From assembly GCA_030686995.1 (NCBI GenBank), contig CM060691.1, forward strand, positions 87,789,055-87,853,054: a DNA stretch of 64,000 nucleotides, written 5' to 3'. Source of the DNA: Artemisia argyi (lineage: Eukaryota > Streptophyta > Magnoliopsida > Asterales > Asteraceae). This document shows positions 34,400-46,093 of this stretch, piece after piece. A model generated the notes under the pieces. It was not told where the DNA came from and searched no databases. It was given only the letters and a program-made list of their open reading frames with translations. Positions within the stretch are counted from its first letter, which is position 1; each line of letters begins with the position of its first letter. A program made the translations under genes and the position numbers.

Positions 34400-34933
34400 C
34401 TATTCAGAGAGTACAGACACAACCATAACATCACAAAACAGAAAGATCAACAACCAAACACCTAAACATTCAGAACAACTACTCCATGGGTTTCTTCCCT
34501 TTACCCTCATAATCATGCTTGCCCTTGGAAGCTTTCTTTCTCTTGTCATAAAAAAAAGTTGCTTTCTTGGACAAGCAAGGCCCAGAACTTGCTTGGGAGG
34601 CTTTGGCAATTGTGCAGGCTTCTCAACAGCAGGCCACTTCATGTTGACTATGGCTGACTCCAAAGCTGTAGTGAGGGCTCTTGGAAGTTCCTTGGATAGG
34701 GTGTAGGTTGGATCATCATCATCAGAGGAAGAACTTGAATAAAACTCTAGGGATGGAGAAGGAGCAGCTGAAATCTTCTTGTTGGGCTTAATGTTGGAAG
34801 ATGTAGTTGTTGCAGCACTTGGAGGAAAATAATCACTCCACCCAGTTGAAGGTTCCTCTAAGTCAGAGCAATAACTGATTTCTTCATCAGTAGAATCATT
34901 TGATGATATGTAGATCAGTGGGAACCAGCTCAT
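34400..34933 (-). CDS. Antisense ORF in SIRE-like element, unknown
   Basis: Opposite in strand to the post-pol gene at 35863. I start it at the ATG at 34931-34933, giving MSWFPLIYISSNDSTDEEIS; an upstream ATG in frame at 35020 would add 29 residues. The protein is about 177 residues: an acidic Ser-rich N-half with ESYCSD-like and SSSSSDDDD stretches, a Pro-rich middle and a basic region near RKQLFFMTRERKL. No known domain is seen. Its Ser/Asp run recalls ORF-B of SIRE-1, but low complexity alone could explain that. Antisense extra ORFs are known in some large plant LTR elements. Real expression is unproven. Confidence 0.4.
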   Translation of the reverse strand: MSWFPLIYISSNDSTDEEISYCSDLEEPSTGWSDYFPPSAATTTSSNIKPNKKISAAPSPSLEFYSSSSSDDDDPTYTLSKELPRALTTALESAIVNMKWPAVEKPAQLPKPPKQVLGLACPRKQLFFMTRERKLPRASMIMRVKGRNPWSSCSECLGVWLLIFLFCDVMVVSVLSE

Positions 34934-35862
34934 GATGTTTTTGTAGGGTTTGTGATGTTGGAGATTAGTTTTGATGAAAACTAATGTGTTTATGAGTCCC
35001 CTTTTTATATGCAAAGTCAAGGTCGAAGGATAATTAATGAAGGTTATTTACTCTTATCTGTTTTGGTAGGTTGATGGAGTAAATTTGGATATTATCGGGT
35101 TGACTTTGGAGAGATATTTTTATGAATAGTAACTTGGTCAAAAAGTTACTTTGGGTTAAATTTTATGGGTTATGTTAGGTGTCTCTTACTTATGCAGAAT
35201 ACAAACCCATATTGTTTGAGATATTGGAGTTATAAGGTGTGTATCTCAGATACACAACAAATGGTTATTGATTCACCATGTTTAATCAACATAAGACTCA
35301 ACTAGTCCAGAGCAAATGGCTCCTGGTAAAGACTTCTCAAATCCGTTTATGGTTGATAGTTTACCAAAAACTATATGGTTATCAACTCACCATATTCCAT
35401 GTGATGAAGAGTTGGCTAGTCCATAGCAAACGGCTCATGGTAAAGACATATTAAATCCATTTATAGCTGATAGTTTGCTAAAAACTATGATAAGAGCAGC
35501 TAATTTTCATGTTTTACTTACCACTACTCTTTGATATTTTGTGAAAATTTATCACTGCTAGTTCACTAGTTACCACTGCAAGTGTAAATTTTACCACTGG
35601 TGAACTAGCCGTTACAACTGTTGTGTCAGTAATCTATTTTTCACTAGCCGTTGTAAAATAACTGTGTTTCCTTATTAATAGGGTAACTTTTTGTGAATTA
35701 TCCACTTACCAATTTTAGTTTATTCTTTTCCCAAAGATAAATTCTTTCTTAAGATAATTCACATTACGCATACTCCTCAAACCCTATTAGTATAAATTGA
35801 TCATCATACGGCTTGATTTTTATCTTTGATTACTAACACTTTTATCTTTCTTTCACAAAATC

Positions 35863-38672
35863 ATGGCGATTCTAAACTTTGTTGAGGAGCACAACCAAGT
35901 GACCTATTTACAAAAGTCAAACGAGAAGAGTGGCCCCGTTTTCCATCATATTGTGGATTTTCTTAATACAACCCATATAAGGTATGCTTTAACTGTTAAT
36001 CCCACAATCTTTGTTTCTCATATCAAACAGTTCTGGAATACTGTGGAGTCCATAACTATTGAACAAGGAGACACACAAGAAACCGTGGAAGCTCTTAGAG
36101 CCACAGTGGATGGGGTAACTATTGATGTTACTGAGTCATCCTTGAGGAGAGTTCTCCAATTGGATGATCTCAATGGTATCATCACATTACCCAATTCAGA
36201 TATTTTCAAAAATATTGCTTTCATGGGGTATGATACATCTGATCAAAAAGTGACTTTCAGAAAAGGATGTTTTTGTCCCATTGGAGATTTTTAATACATA
36301 CTCTTTTACATTGCCTAAGTCCTAAGAAAACATCTTATGAGCAATTTGCATCAACCATGGCTTACCCTTTGGTTTGCTTGGCTACTGATAGGACTTTCAA
36401 TTTTTCAAAGTTTATCTTCAATAATATGAAAGGCAATGTAAAGAGTTCATATAAATTTTTGATGTATCCAAGGTTTGTGCAAACAATGTTAAATGAATTT
36501 CAACTGCAAACCCACAAAAGAGTTTATGAATCCCCCTGTCTTAAGCCAAAAGTTTTTCAAAACATGTGTAAGGCTTCAGAACTTTGGAATGGGGAGGTTC
36601 ACCCACTTTTTCCTCATATGCTTTCAAAGATTTCACAGGTACATGGTGAAGATGCAACTATCCCAGTTGTATCCCATCACACACCCACTATTGTAGTTCC
36701 ACCTATTCAATATACCCCTGCAGTAACTCACACATATGAGAGGAGGCAAAAACAGCCAGCTCCTCTCATCTCAACATTGCATGTTGCTGAACCTTTTGGT
36801 TTAGGAGCAAGCAGTGGTGGTTCAAGGCTTCCTCCTAGTCCAACTAGAGAAGAGCCTGAATCAATGCCCTATGATTCACCTCTCCCAACAGGTAACACAG
36901 TTGGAAGTGTTGAAGGCAATGTGCAACTAACTGGATTGATGGAATTATGTACCAAATTAGTCAAACAGGTTCAAGCTCTGGAGAAAGATCTGGCACAGAC
37001 TAAACAACATCATGCCATAGAGCTTAATCAGATGAAGGCAGAAATTAAAAGGTTACAGGATGAAGTTGAGAACCTTAAGAAGAAAAGATCTGCCAAAGTT
37101 GTGTTTTCTTCTTCATCTTCACCTCAAGATGAGTTCTCTGCTGGCTTTAGTGAAGGTTTGGGAGATTCTTCCAAACAGGGGAGGAAAACAGATGCTGAGA
37201 CTAAGGGGAGGAAGATAGATTTTGGAGAAGATTATGGTTTGGATGCTGATTTTGATTCCACTGCTGAGTTTCAAGTTCCCACTGCAAGACAAGATTTTCC
37301 CACTGCTAGTCAAGATGTTACCACTGCAGAAGAAGAAGTTGCTAGAATAAGAACAGTAAAAGGTAAAGCAGTTATGACTGGTATAGAACAAGTGCAGCCA
37401 AGAAAGGTTTCAAAGAAAGATCAAGCTCAGATAGATTATGATGCAAAATTGGCAGAGAAATTAGCAGCAGCTGAGATTGAAAAGAAGAAAAAGCAAGAGG
37501 AAGATGAGATTGCAAGTTTCATGGAAGCTAAGAGGTTGGAAAAATTGGAAACAGTAATGGCAGAACCACTTTCTGTTGTTCCACCAACAATATTACATGA
37601 GAAACCTCCTATGTTCACTTATGTGCCTACAGAAGAAGAAATTGAGTTCATGATTACTAATGATCCAGTGATTAGAAAGAAGGCAATTTAACTCATTGCA
37701 AATACAACTCTAAATGAAGATCAAAGGTCTACTCAACTGAAGGACTTCATTCAGATGAAGAATCAACAGGCTCTTGATGATATCATTGGCACAGTTAGAA
37801 AGGGTCAAAAGAAACCAAGGCAACCTACAAAGATACAAATTATTGCTGAGATGAAGACCTTTTGTTGCCATGTTGGTAATATGAAGATGGCACAATTCAA
37901 AGGAATGTCACATGATCAGATTGAAGGTATTTACTACAGGGTTAAAAGACAAGATAGTAATTTTATTCCTATGGATAAAGAACCTGTAGCAATAAAGTCA
38001 AAAAGGTCAGGAGTGAGTCTTGGATCCAAAGATGCAAAGAAATTGAAGACTCAGGAGTCATCTCAAGCAGAAGAAGGTGTCAGCAAGTTGACTGAAGAAC
38101 AAGTTACCAATATGATGTTTATTGAGACTGATGTGCTTAACATTGAACCTTTACAAACAAAATATCCAGTAGTTGGTTGGGAAATCTATTCTGATGATTT
38201 TGGTGTAACATGGAAGATTATCAGAACTGGAAATGTCACAAGTATTTGCAGAGATTTTGAAGATGTTGTTAGATCTTGTGATAGAGAAGATTTGGATACT
38301 TTGTGGAGGATTGTTCAAGATCAGTTCAAGAAAGATGAACTTGTTGATGTCAAAGCAAAAGAGTTGTGGGTTCACTTTAGAAGATTATATGAACCTGACC
38401 CAAGTGACAGGTATTGGAGATTTGAAGCTCACAATATGAATACTCTGTCGAAATTCTATGATTCAAGTGCTGTACATCATGTTTCTACTCAAGATGGAGT
38501 TGATGTGTTTATGTTAGCTGAGAAAGAATATCCATTGACAGCTGGAGTTTTAACTGTTATGATGTCAGTAAGGCTTAGATGTTGGGAAAGAAGTGAAGTC
38601 ATAGAAGATTTGCTACAGAGGATTTATGATCAAAGTGTGAGAGCTGATAAGGAGTTAAGAAAAAGAAGATAA
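35863..38672 (+). pseudogene. Long post-pol ORF of SIRE-like element
   Basis: A coding region of about 935 codons broken once by a 1-nt frameshift near 36277 and once by TAA at 37689-37691. The N-terminal block (MAILNFVEEHNQVTYL, then IRYALTVNPTIFVSHIKQFW) is a family I remember as very abundant in Tanacetum and Artemisia annotations, where it lies downstream of copia pol. Next come FLMYPRFVQTML, a Pro-rich section, a coiled coil (LMELCTKLVKQVQALEKDLA onward), a Ser/acidic part, a Lys/Glu-rich helical region and a C-terminal domain with WKIIRTGNVTSICRDFEDVV and EYPLTAGVLTVM. No membrane segment or protease is seen. Function unknown; it may be structural or regulatory for the particle. PPT and LTR follow at once. 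The gag-pol that should precede it is absent. Confidence 0.75.
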
Positions 38673-38751
38673 GTGTTTGGAAGAATTCCCATATCCTCAT
38701 GTCTACTGATTGCTTGAAGAAACTTATTGATTTACATGTTAATCATAAGTT

Positions 38752-38762
38752 TAGGGGAGGAT
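38752..38762 (+). promoter_or_regulatory. Polypurine tract of plus-strand SIRE-like element
   Basis: TAGGGGAGGAT just before the TGTTGGGA LTR start. Confidence 0.6.
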
Positions 38763-39217
38763 TGTTGGGAATTATATTAACAGTTACCACGGCTAGTAAG
38801 GATGTTACAACTGCTGAAGAATGCACTAGCAATGGAAACTCATTGCCACTGCTAGTACATATTATTACCATTGTTGTTAGGATAACTGTTAGGAAATTTG
38901 TAAAGATAAATATAGAATAGATCTTGTGTATATCTTATTCTATTAGAGTTATTCTTATCTTGTAGAAGAGGACTCCTTGTGCTATAAAAGGAGGTCCTAG
39001 GTTAAAGTTAGATATACGTTTTTCTAGAGCTTCAAGGTGTAACCCTAGTGATACAAAGATCACTCGTATTATTATCATTAATAATATTGGAGCTAACAGT
39101 TTGATACATACATTGTTCTCATTCATATACAACTGTTTTCATTCACAATTAAACTTCTAAGTATTACTAAGTAGATTCCGCATACTTAGTGATATAACTC
39201 AAAGTATCATTCTAACA
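38763..39217 (+). repeat. 3' LTR of plus-strand SIRE-like element
   Basis: Begins TGTTGGGAATTATATTAACA after the PPT and probably ends TATCATTCTAACA, 455 bp. A TATA-like TGCTATAAAAGG is at about 38979. Its first 60 bp resemble a coding stretch of the upstream ORF (near 37299-37334). No 5' LTR is present in the window, so the right boundary is inferred. Confidence 0.5.
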
Positions 39218-39588
39218 CAGATCAAGGTGTTTAGATCCATCATATATAATTCATATTAGAAAGTAATTCTCTTACCTTGCAGTCAAGAGAATCCATTAAA
39301 TCATATCTTTATGAGTTGTTTCTTGCACACATTAAAGATAACATTTCTCCCACTTGTGCATGGAACAACCTCATATAGTTGATAAAAAACACGCCATGCA
39401 TTTGTTTATGTGATCAATATGATTGTGTCATAGATTTTAGCATAACAAGTAGTTATAGAACAACAATGTCTAGTAAGGAAACGTACAAGACTATCCTTAA
39501 AAGTATGAGTGTCTACACTTTGAAAGTAATTATTTTTAGCTACCAAGATGTCAAAGCTTGTAACTTCCACTGAATTAAAGATCATTAC
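39218..39588. other. Flank of SIRE-2 insertion
   Basis: Noncoding. Ends with ATTAC, the left copy of the target-site duplication. Continues at 47761. Confidence 0.6.
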
Positions 39589-41210
39589 TGTGGAAAACTA
39601 GAAGAGGGGTTGAATAGTTTTCCCCTCTTTTTCGTTTATCAAAAGTTTGTTTCAAAATGTTGATACAAATTTATTCAATTGTTTGTTTGAAAAACCTTCA
39701 ATTAGAGTATAGTATGAAAATAACATATAATCAATATGATCAATTATATATATGAGCTTTTGGATTAGTTTTCCAAACTTAGTTTTATGAATGAAGCTTT
39801 GGTTGGTCTTTATGTGAATACGTTTTCCTTTTAAAATCATAAAACGTTTTGTATCAAATTATCTATCAAGTTAAACTCAATATGAGAAGTGTGAATAATA
39901 ATCTATTAGACTATATCATATAATTATACACACAATCACAATATTAACTTGTAAGTATAACACAATTAATCATCATGACAATATAAGCAACTATCAACAC
40001 ATATGTGCAAGCATAGATATAAAGTGATAAGTGCAAGAATAAATGTAAAGAGATACGAGAAAGAAAATGCAAACCGGACAGAATGATTTATAGTGATTCA
40101 GCTAGAAGGACACCTTCCTTGCCCTACTCCACTCCCCGAGTCACTTACTCGAGAGTTTTCTTCACTACTCAACAAGCTCCCTTTTGGCGGAGAAAACCTT
40201 ACACAACTTTTGCTTACACCAATTAACGACACTAAGCTAAATGTCGAGTTCTAATAGTACCTAGAACCAATCTCACAACTTCAATCACTACACAACTTCA
40301 TGACTTCTTCACGGCTTCACGACTTCACGACTTCTTCACTACTTCACAACTTCTTCTATACTCCACTACATATTCACACATCTATTTCTTCACAACTACA
40401 TAACTTCTCCACACTACTACTTCTTCCCACTACTTCTTACTCACTCATAAACTCACTACTAAGTAAGATCATCTTAATCTACTTATTACATATACATAAC
40501 TCACAACTTCACATAAGCACTAACTAGATCCTAATACATCTTTGGCTTTATGATAGGGAGGATTCTTCTCTTGCACTTTGAGTGGTGAAGGATTGGATCA
40601 CTTGAAACTAAGACTTATAATCTTATGATCAAAGGATTTAGAAGGATGTTTTGAAGGGATTGGGACTGAAAATTTTTGTGCAAAAGGTGAGGAAAAATTG
40701 CAGAAATGAACCAGTATTTATAGGCAAAAATTTCTGACAACTGGAGCGTACTGGTCCCCTTAATTGTATGGCCGGTCCCCTTAATTATTAAGGGGGCCGC
40801 CCTACTGAAACAGTCAGAAATTTTTGTCTTTTCTGGTGAAAAACTAACGGATTTTGGTTAAAAATTTGAATTCATATATTTGTTATGAATTAAACATTTT
40901 TCTTTAATTACCAAAATTGTTTTTCAAAAATATATAACATGTTTATATCATTTTATAAACTTTGTAATGTTTAAATAAAATCCCTTTGATCATAAAATGT
41001 ATTAGACATTTGTTTGTATATACCTTAAGTGATTGTTGAGGCAAACTCGAGACATTGAGATGTCGAGGCTTGTTGACGTAAGAATGCATAGATGAATTGT
41101 GATCACAAGTAACTTAAGCACTTTACGTTATATGTTGTAACTTACATCTTCGTCATCATCAAAACATGAAGAGAATGTTTAGATTAAATATCGTAATATT
41201 CATGCCAACA
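39589..41210 (-). repeat. SIRE-2 3' LTR
   Basis: 1622 bp, TGTGGAAAACTAGAAGAGG to CATGCCAACA. The minus-strand TATA CTATAAATA is at 40715-40723. Next to it is a 100-bp hairpin (40726-40825) with ends AAAAATTTCTGAC and GTCAGAAATTTTT enclosing CCCCTTAATTATTAAGGGG. Confidence 0.92.
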
Positions 41211-41224
41211 ATCTCCCCCTTTTT
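41211..41224 (-). promoter_or_regulatory. Polypurine tract of SIRE-2
   Basis: The minus strand reads AAAAAGGGGGAGAT, identical to the SIRE-1 tract. A second purine run (AAAAAAGGGGGAGAA) is near 41290. Confidence 0.85.
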
Positions 41225-42550
41225 GATGATGACAAACTATGTAAACTATAACTCATAGTAAAATGTATTAGTTACTTGTTTACACTTCTTCTCCCCCTTT
41301 TTTCAAAGCAAAAAGGTGCACTCTTAGATGAGAATTCAACTATGCTTGAACCCTTGAGATAGAATGTAAAAGGCGAGCTTGCATCATCGTAAGTGAAGCC
41401 TTGATCTTAACAACCTTAATGCTCTCCCTTGGTGTATGCTAAAAACTTGTTTTGGCTACCAAAGAATCGAGCGATGAAGTAATCCTTAAAGCAAAGTTAG
41501 TAGACAAGTTCACATATATATAATGATGATGATAGATATATGCATGACACTAAATAGGGGAACAATATATGAACGTATTAGGTATATACATTAAAAATAT
41601 GACACATGCAATTATTGTTTTAAAAACAACAACCTAAATTCCAAAAAAAATTACCATGACCAAAGCTAAAGACATGATAATGATTAGAACCTAATACAAA
41701 GATTCTACTGACGTATTTTGGCGAAAGATGCCAAAATATATATTCTAAAAGAGTTAAAGAAAAAAAATGAAGATGAGAATGATAAGTTATTTTAAAAATG
41801 TAGAAAATGAAGAAGGATGAGCGTGAATGAAAAGGGAAGGTAATGAAAAAAGGTTGACAAATATGGTTTAGATTATTATATCGTTTGACAAGGGTGGATG
41901 TTGGGAATCATGGGATTTTTAGGTGTTTTGTTGGTTGACGACCGAAGATGGATATGTGAATGAGGTGGTGATGACACGACAACACTTGAAGCTTGGATAT
42001 CTTCTTTGTGTTCTTCACTTGCTAGAAAGTGGAAAAGATGCATTTCATAAAGAAATTCACTTGACTTTTAGGGATTTAAGTTTTGATGGTGATGACGCAC
42101 TTAGTAGAATGTAGGGAATGGTTACATGGTGGAATCTTCTAGTGAAGATGGGAAATGAGGATCAAGTGGAGATGACTAGGTGGAAGCGAAAGAGTGATGA
42201 TACTCTTGTTGGATAATGGAGGTATATGTTTGGGTGCATGAGTGTTGGAGAGTTTAGAGGTGTAGAGTTAGGAGCGGAAGAGGTTGATTGAGGTTTTGGA
42301 TGTTGTTCAAGTGAGGGTATTGGATGTGATCTAGTGAGAAGATATTTAATCCAAGTGAAGTGTTCATTGAATGTAATGGTTTTTGGGAGAAAGATGCAAC
42401 AAGGTCAATTGTTGACATGTTTTTCAACTTGATTCAAGTTGTGGGGTGATGAAGGAGAGCTAGAGGAAAGTTGTTCCAAGTTGCATTGAGCAAGGTGTAA
42501 GGTAAGAAGAGCATAAAGCTCATGGGCTTCCTTGAGTTCTTCAATGAACT

Positions 42551-43048
42551 TCAATTTTTTGGATCAAGATGATGATGGTGGAATGTGGTTATTATTAGGA
42601 TGGATGATTGGACATGCAACATAGGAATGGCATGTGAAGTTATAGGGTGTGGTGGTGACACTCTTGGTGGTGGAGACATGTTTGAGCTTGGGTAATCATG
42701 AAAGCATGATATGGATGGAAGATAGGCTTCATGAGTGGATGGTGTTTTTGTTGAATGAGCATCAAGTGAAGCATTGGTGATGAGGTTTAGATTGTTGTTT
42801 TGGGATTGTGCATGCTCATCATGAGAAGAAGCATTGGTGGAACCAAGCATGGGTGTTTGGCTTTGTTTGTGAGATGGGTTATTTGTATGAGCATAAGATT
42901 TGGGTATTGGTTGATTTGGAACAACATCACTTGAGCTTTGACAAGAGTCAATTTTTCTCCTCCAAACGGGTTTTACGGAGATCTTAGCAATTCTTGAGAG
43001 TTTAGATCTTGGATTGTTGGGGGATAACATGTTTGGTTGGATGATCAT
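42551..43048 (-). pseudogene. SIRE-2 ORF-B relative, probably truncated
   Basis: A 165-codon frame. Residues about 12-40 (RSKLSRIAKISVKPVWRRK then a serine run) parallel ORF-B of SIRE-1 (RPIRRTARISVKPLW then a serine run). The rest is Ser/Pro/His/Asn-rich with little alignment. At 165 codons it is about half the SIRE-1 protein, and the Cys pair and C-terminal helix of the longer protein are missing. It lies in the same place, last before the 3' LTR. Function unknown. Confidence 0.6.
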
Positions 43049-46000
43049 TAAGGATGAAGGAGATTTATTTATAGTGTAGGAAAGGTGTGGTTTAGGAAGG
43101 TAAATTTTGAGGGCATGGAAATGGTGGATGACTCGAGATTGGTAGTATAAAGGATGATTCGGTTTTTCATATCACATGGGTGGTTTGAGGATGTACTGAA
43201 GAAGGGTTATGAGGTATGAGTGTAAGGTAGAAGGATATATGTGAGTGGGTGTGTTTTTCCTTCCCATTAAATTCGTGCTCATCCGGACATATGCAATAAG
43301 GGTGTAAGATCTAATGGCAAGAAATATACACCTAGATGAATGAGATATATATAGTTAAGCATGTAAAGGCATACAATCAAATCACATAGGAGCAAATAAA
43401 CATCTAGAAACAATATATATGCGATATGCCATAAATCTAGGAATGACAGAATCTAATGAGAAGCAATGTTCATAAAAGTAAGCTTAGCGTTATGTATATT
43501 TAGGAATAGCAATTTAATCAAGTTGGAGAATGAGTATGAGACTATTACTAGTGGTGCTCAATTCAGGCTAAACACGACCATTTTTACGGGTTACACACAC
43601 CCAACTTCTCACATAGAAGCAATTCAACCGTTAGGTTAAATTGAATTTCTAGTCAATAGATTCTCCAGTAGTCATTCTCTTTTTAGAAGAAATTGAGTTC
43701 CTAAATTTACCTATCGAAGAGTACCAAATATGAAGTTTGCTTGATTCACTAATACTTGGCTTAATGTGACTCAAACATCATGTTTTTATGAAGGTAAATC
43801 TAAATGATATATTTTACTCGCTATCCCAATAGAGATGTGTTGAATGTTTAGATAAGAGTAAACGCAAAGTTTTAATCTTTGTTCATGATTTACCGATTAT
43901 TTGGTTTTGATGGCATATTACTTGATTAAATAAATGTGCTAGACTTTAAGAGTGCTCCTTAGCGTATCTTGTGAGATGAATCTCATTAAGATTATTTATC
44001 TTAAATGAGTTTGTGATTCTCAAATCAAAACAAGACATTAATATATTCTTAGACAAATATTGTTTCCTATGATTTTTGCCATTGTTATATATATCATAAT
44101 TTAACTAGTATTTGAAAAATAAATTTTACTTGTTTATGGATTGTGACAAGTTATTTTTCAATTCTAATAACTTATATTATTTCAAAAAGAAAAGTGTAGT
44201 GCATTATCTTGTAACACAACCATTCATGCTACAAAGAAAATGAAATACATATAATATATAGTGTGTATTATTCTTAAATATGTATTTTATCTTGATGTGA
44301 TGATTTTAAATAGTGTGAGCAAAGTTTACATATGTTGTTAGTTTGCTCATGTTTGGTTTTTCGGATATGACACATTTATCCATTACATCGTAATGTAAAT
44401 TGCTTGAATATTTCGGACGAAACATCCAAGTCGTCAATCCTACTTCATTGTATATTGTATGTATGTATTAAATATGTTATTCTAATATTTGGAACACAAC
44501 TTATTGGACAAGTAGATTCAATATGACATTATCAACACAAGTGTAAGTTATGATCCAATGCATATTCTTTTCATCTACAAAGGATGTAAATATTTTCATA
44601 TCACTCTAGTGTGATTGAGTATGTAGATTCAAGACTATATCTTTTGTTAAAATTTGATGTAATTTTGAAACTAAACAAATAACAATCCAATTTCTAGTCC
44701 ACACTCAAAAACATGTCAATTAGATTTGATGAATATATCAACCATAATTTGAATAATGAATTGATATACTATCAAGATCTTTCTTGACCCTCACAAATAC
44801 TCATTTAAAATAAATAGGCATTTTGATAGTGTGTTCCATTAATTTATCCTAAGATTATTTATGTGTAAGGTTAGTGAATGATTGAAATTTGACTTATTAC
44901 TTCATGATTGCTATATGTATTGTTTATGTGAAAGACTCTTCATTGTTACTTATAAAGAACACACTTACATTTTGAAGATACTTTTTCATTTATATAACTA
45001 CTAATGTTTTACAATGATTCAATTTCTCTTATTAAACAACTTAATATAAAATAAGGTAATTTGTTGAAAATATTTAAGTGTGTTGTTAATAATAGATTAA
45101 ATTGTTTGAAATATTTAGGTGACTAGATTTAACTCATTTACAAGATGTTTAAGTAACATTAAGCCATCTATACCTATATGCAATGCAAGACTAGTTATGC
45201 AAACTTAACGTAAGAAATTTAGCATAAGATCTAGTTAGGCAAAAACGGACAACTAGTTACGAATTAATAGAGAACATGGCACATATGCAAAGATATTCAA
45301 ATAGCTAAATTACAAATGGCAATGATTATCTAATATACTCTATTAACAAAATAGAATCACAAATGAGTTCACATAGCACATAAAACACTTGTCGTCGTTT
45401 TGTGTATTATATGTACCAATGTTTACTTAGCTCGATTTTATTTGAAAATAAAATAGTTTCCTACCCATTTTAAAATTTAATTAAGATCAATATTTTGAAA
45501 GCATAAATTCTTAATTTTTCAAAGATATACCGACTAGGAATGCCCAACTCGAAGGAAAAGGTAAGATGCAAGTTTTACGTTAAAACAAGACTTAAATATT
45601 TGACTTCCGTGTAGTATTTTGACTTTCTGATTTATTTAAGTTTCAAATAGTTACATGTAAATATTTTTAAATGAAAGTAGACTCAATTACCTTTAAAACG
45701 CCGGGTGGCACGACTTCTACGGAGTTACGGTTATTTTTATATGATTTTTCAAAGTTTCCGAAAAACTGCGAACAGACAGGCGGACCTTAAATATTTAAGG
45801 GGGCCGCCCAGCTGGTACTCAAAATTTTATTTTTTGTAAAAAATTATTTTTTGACTTTTCGGAAAGGTGTGTAACTTTCTGATTTTGATACCGAACATAT
45901 AACACTTATTTTAAGCATAATATTATTTCGAGCTAGTATAATTAGTGTATATAACATCAAAACTAATACAAGTTAATCAACAAAACACTTTACATATTTA

Positions 46001-46078
46001 ATCCTCCTTAATGGATAATTTGATACATGGATCGTACTCAATTTTTAAAACCATTTGTTTTGAAAATTAGAGCGACGT
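43049..46078. other. SIRE-2 interior without genes
   Basis: Three kilobases of AT-rich DNA with no coding. At 45779-45812 a GC-rich hairpin (ACCTTAAATATTTAAGG then GGGCCGCCC) repeats the motif of the LTR hairpin close to the 5' end of the element. Confidence 0.7.
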
Positions 46079-46091
46079 GGCTCTGGTACCA
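46079..46091 (-). promoter_or_regulatory. Primer binding site of SIRE-2
   Basis: The minus strand reads TGGTACCAGAGCC, one base from the perfect initiator-Met tRNA complement TGGTATCAGAGCC, two bases from the LTR. Confidence 0.85.
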
Positions 46092-46093
46092 AT

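Noticed and set aside
34248..34706. 152-codon plus frame
   Set aside because: Overlaps the antisense ORF, has no domain and looks like a shadow. Both could be noncoding.
40300..40527. 75-codon frame occurring twice (also 46816-47043)
   Set aside because: Conserved only because it lies in both SIRE-2 LTRs; it translates a TTCACNACTTC repeat.
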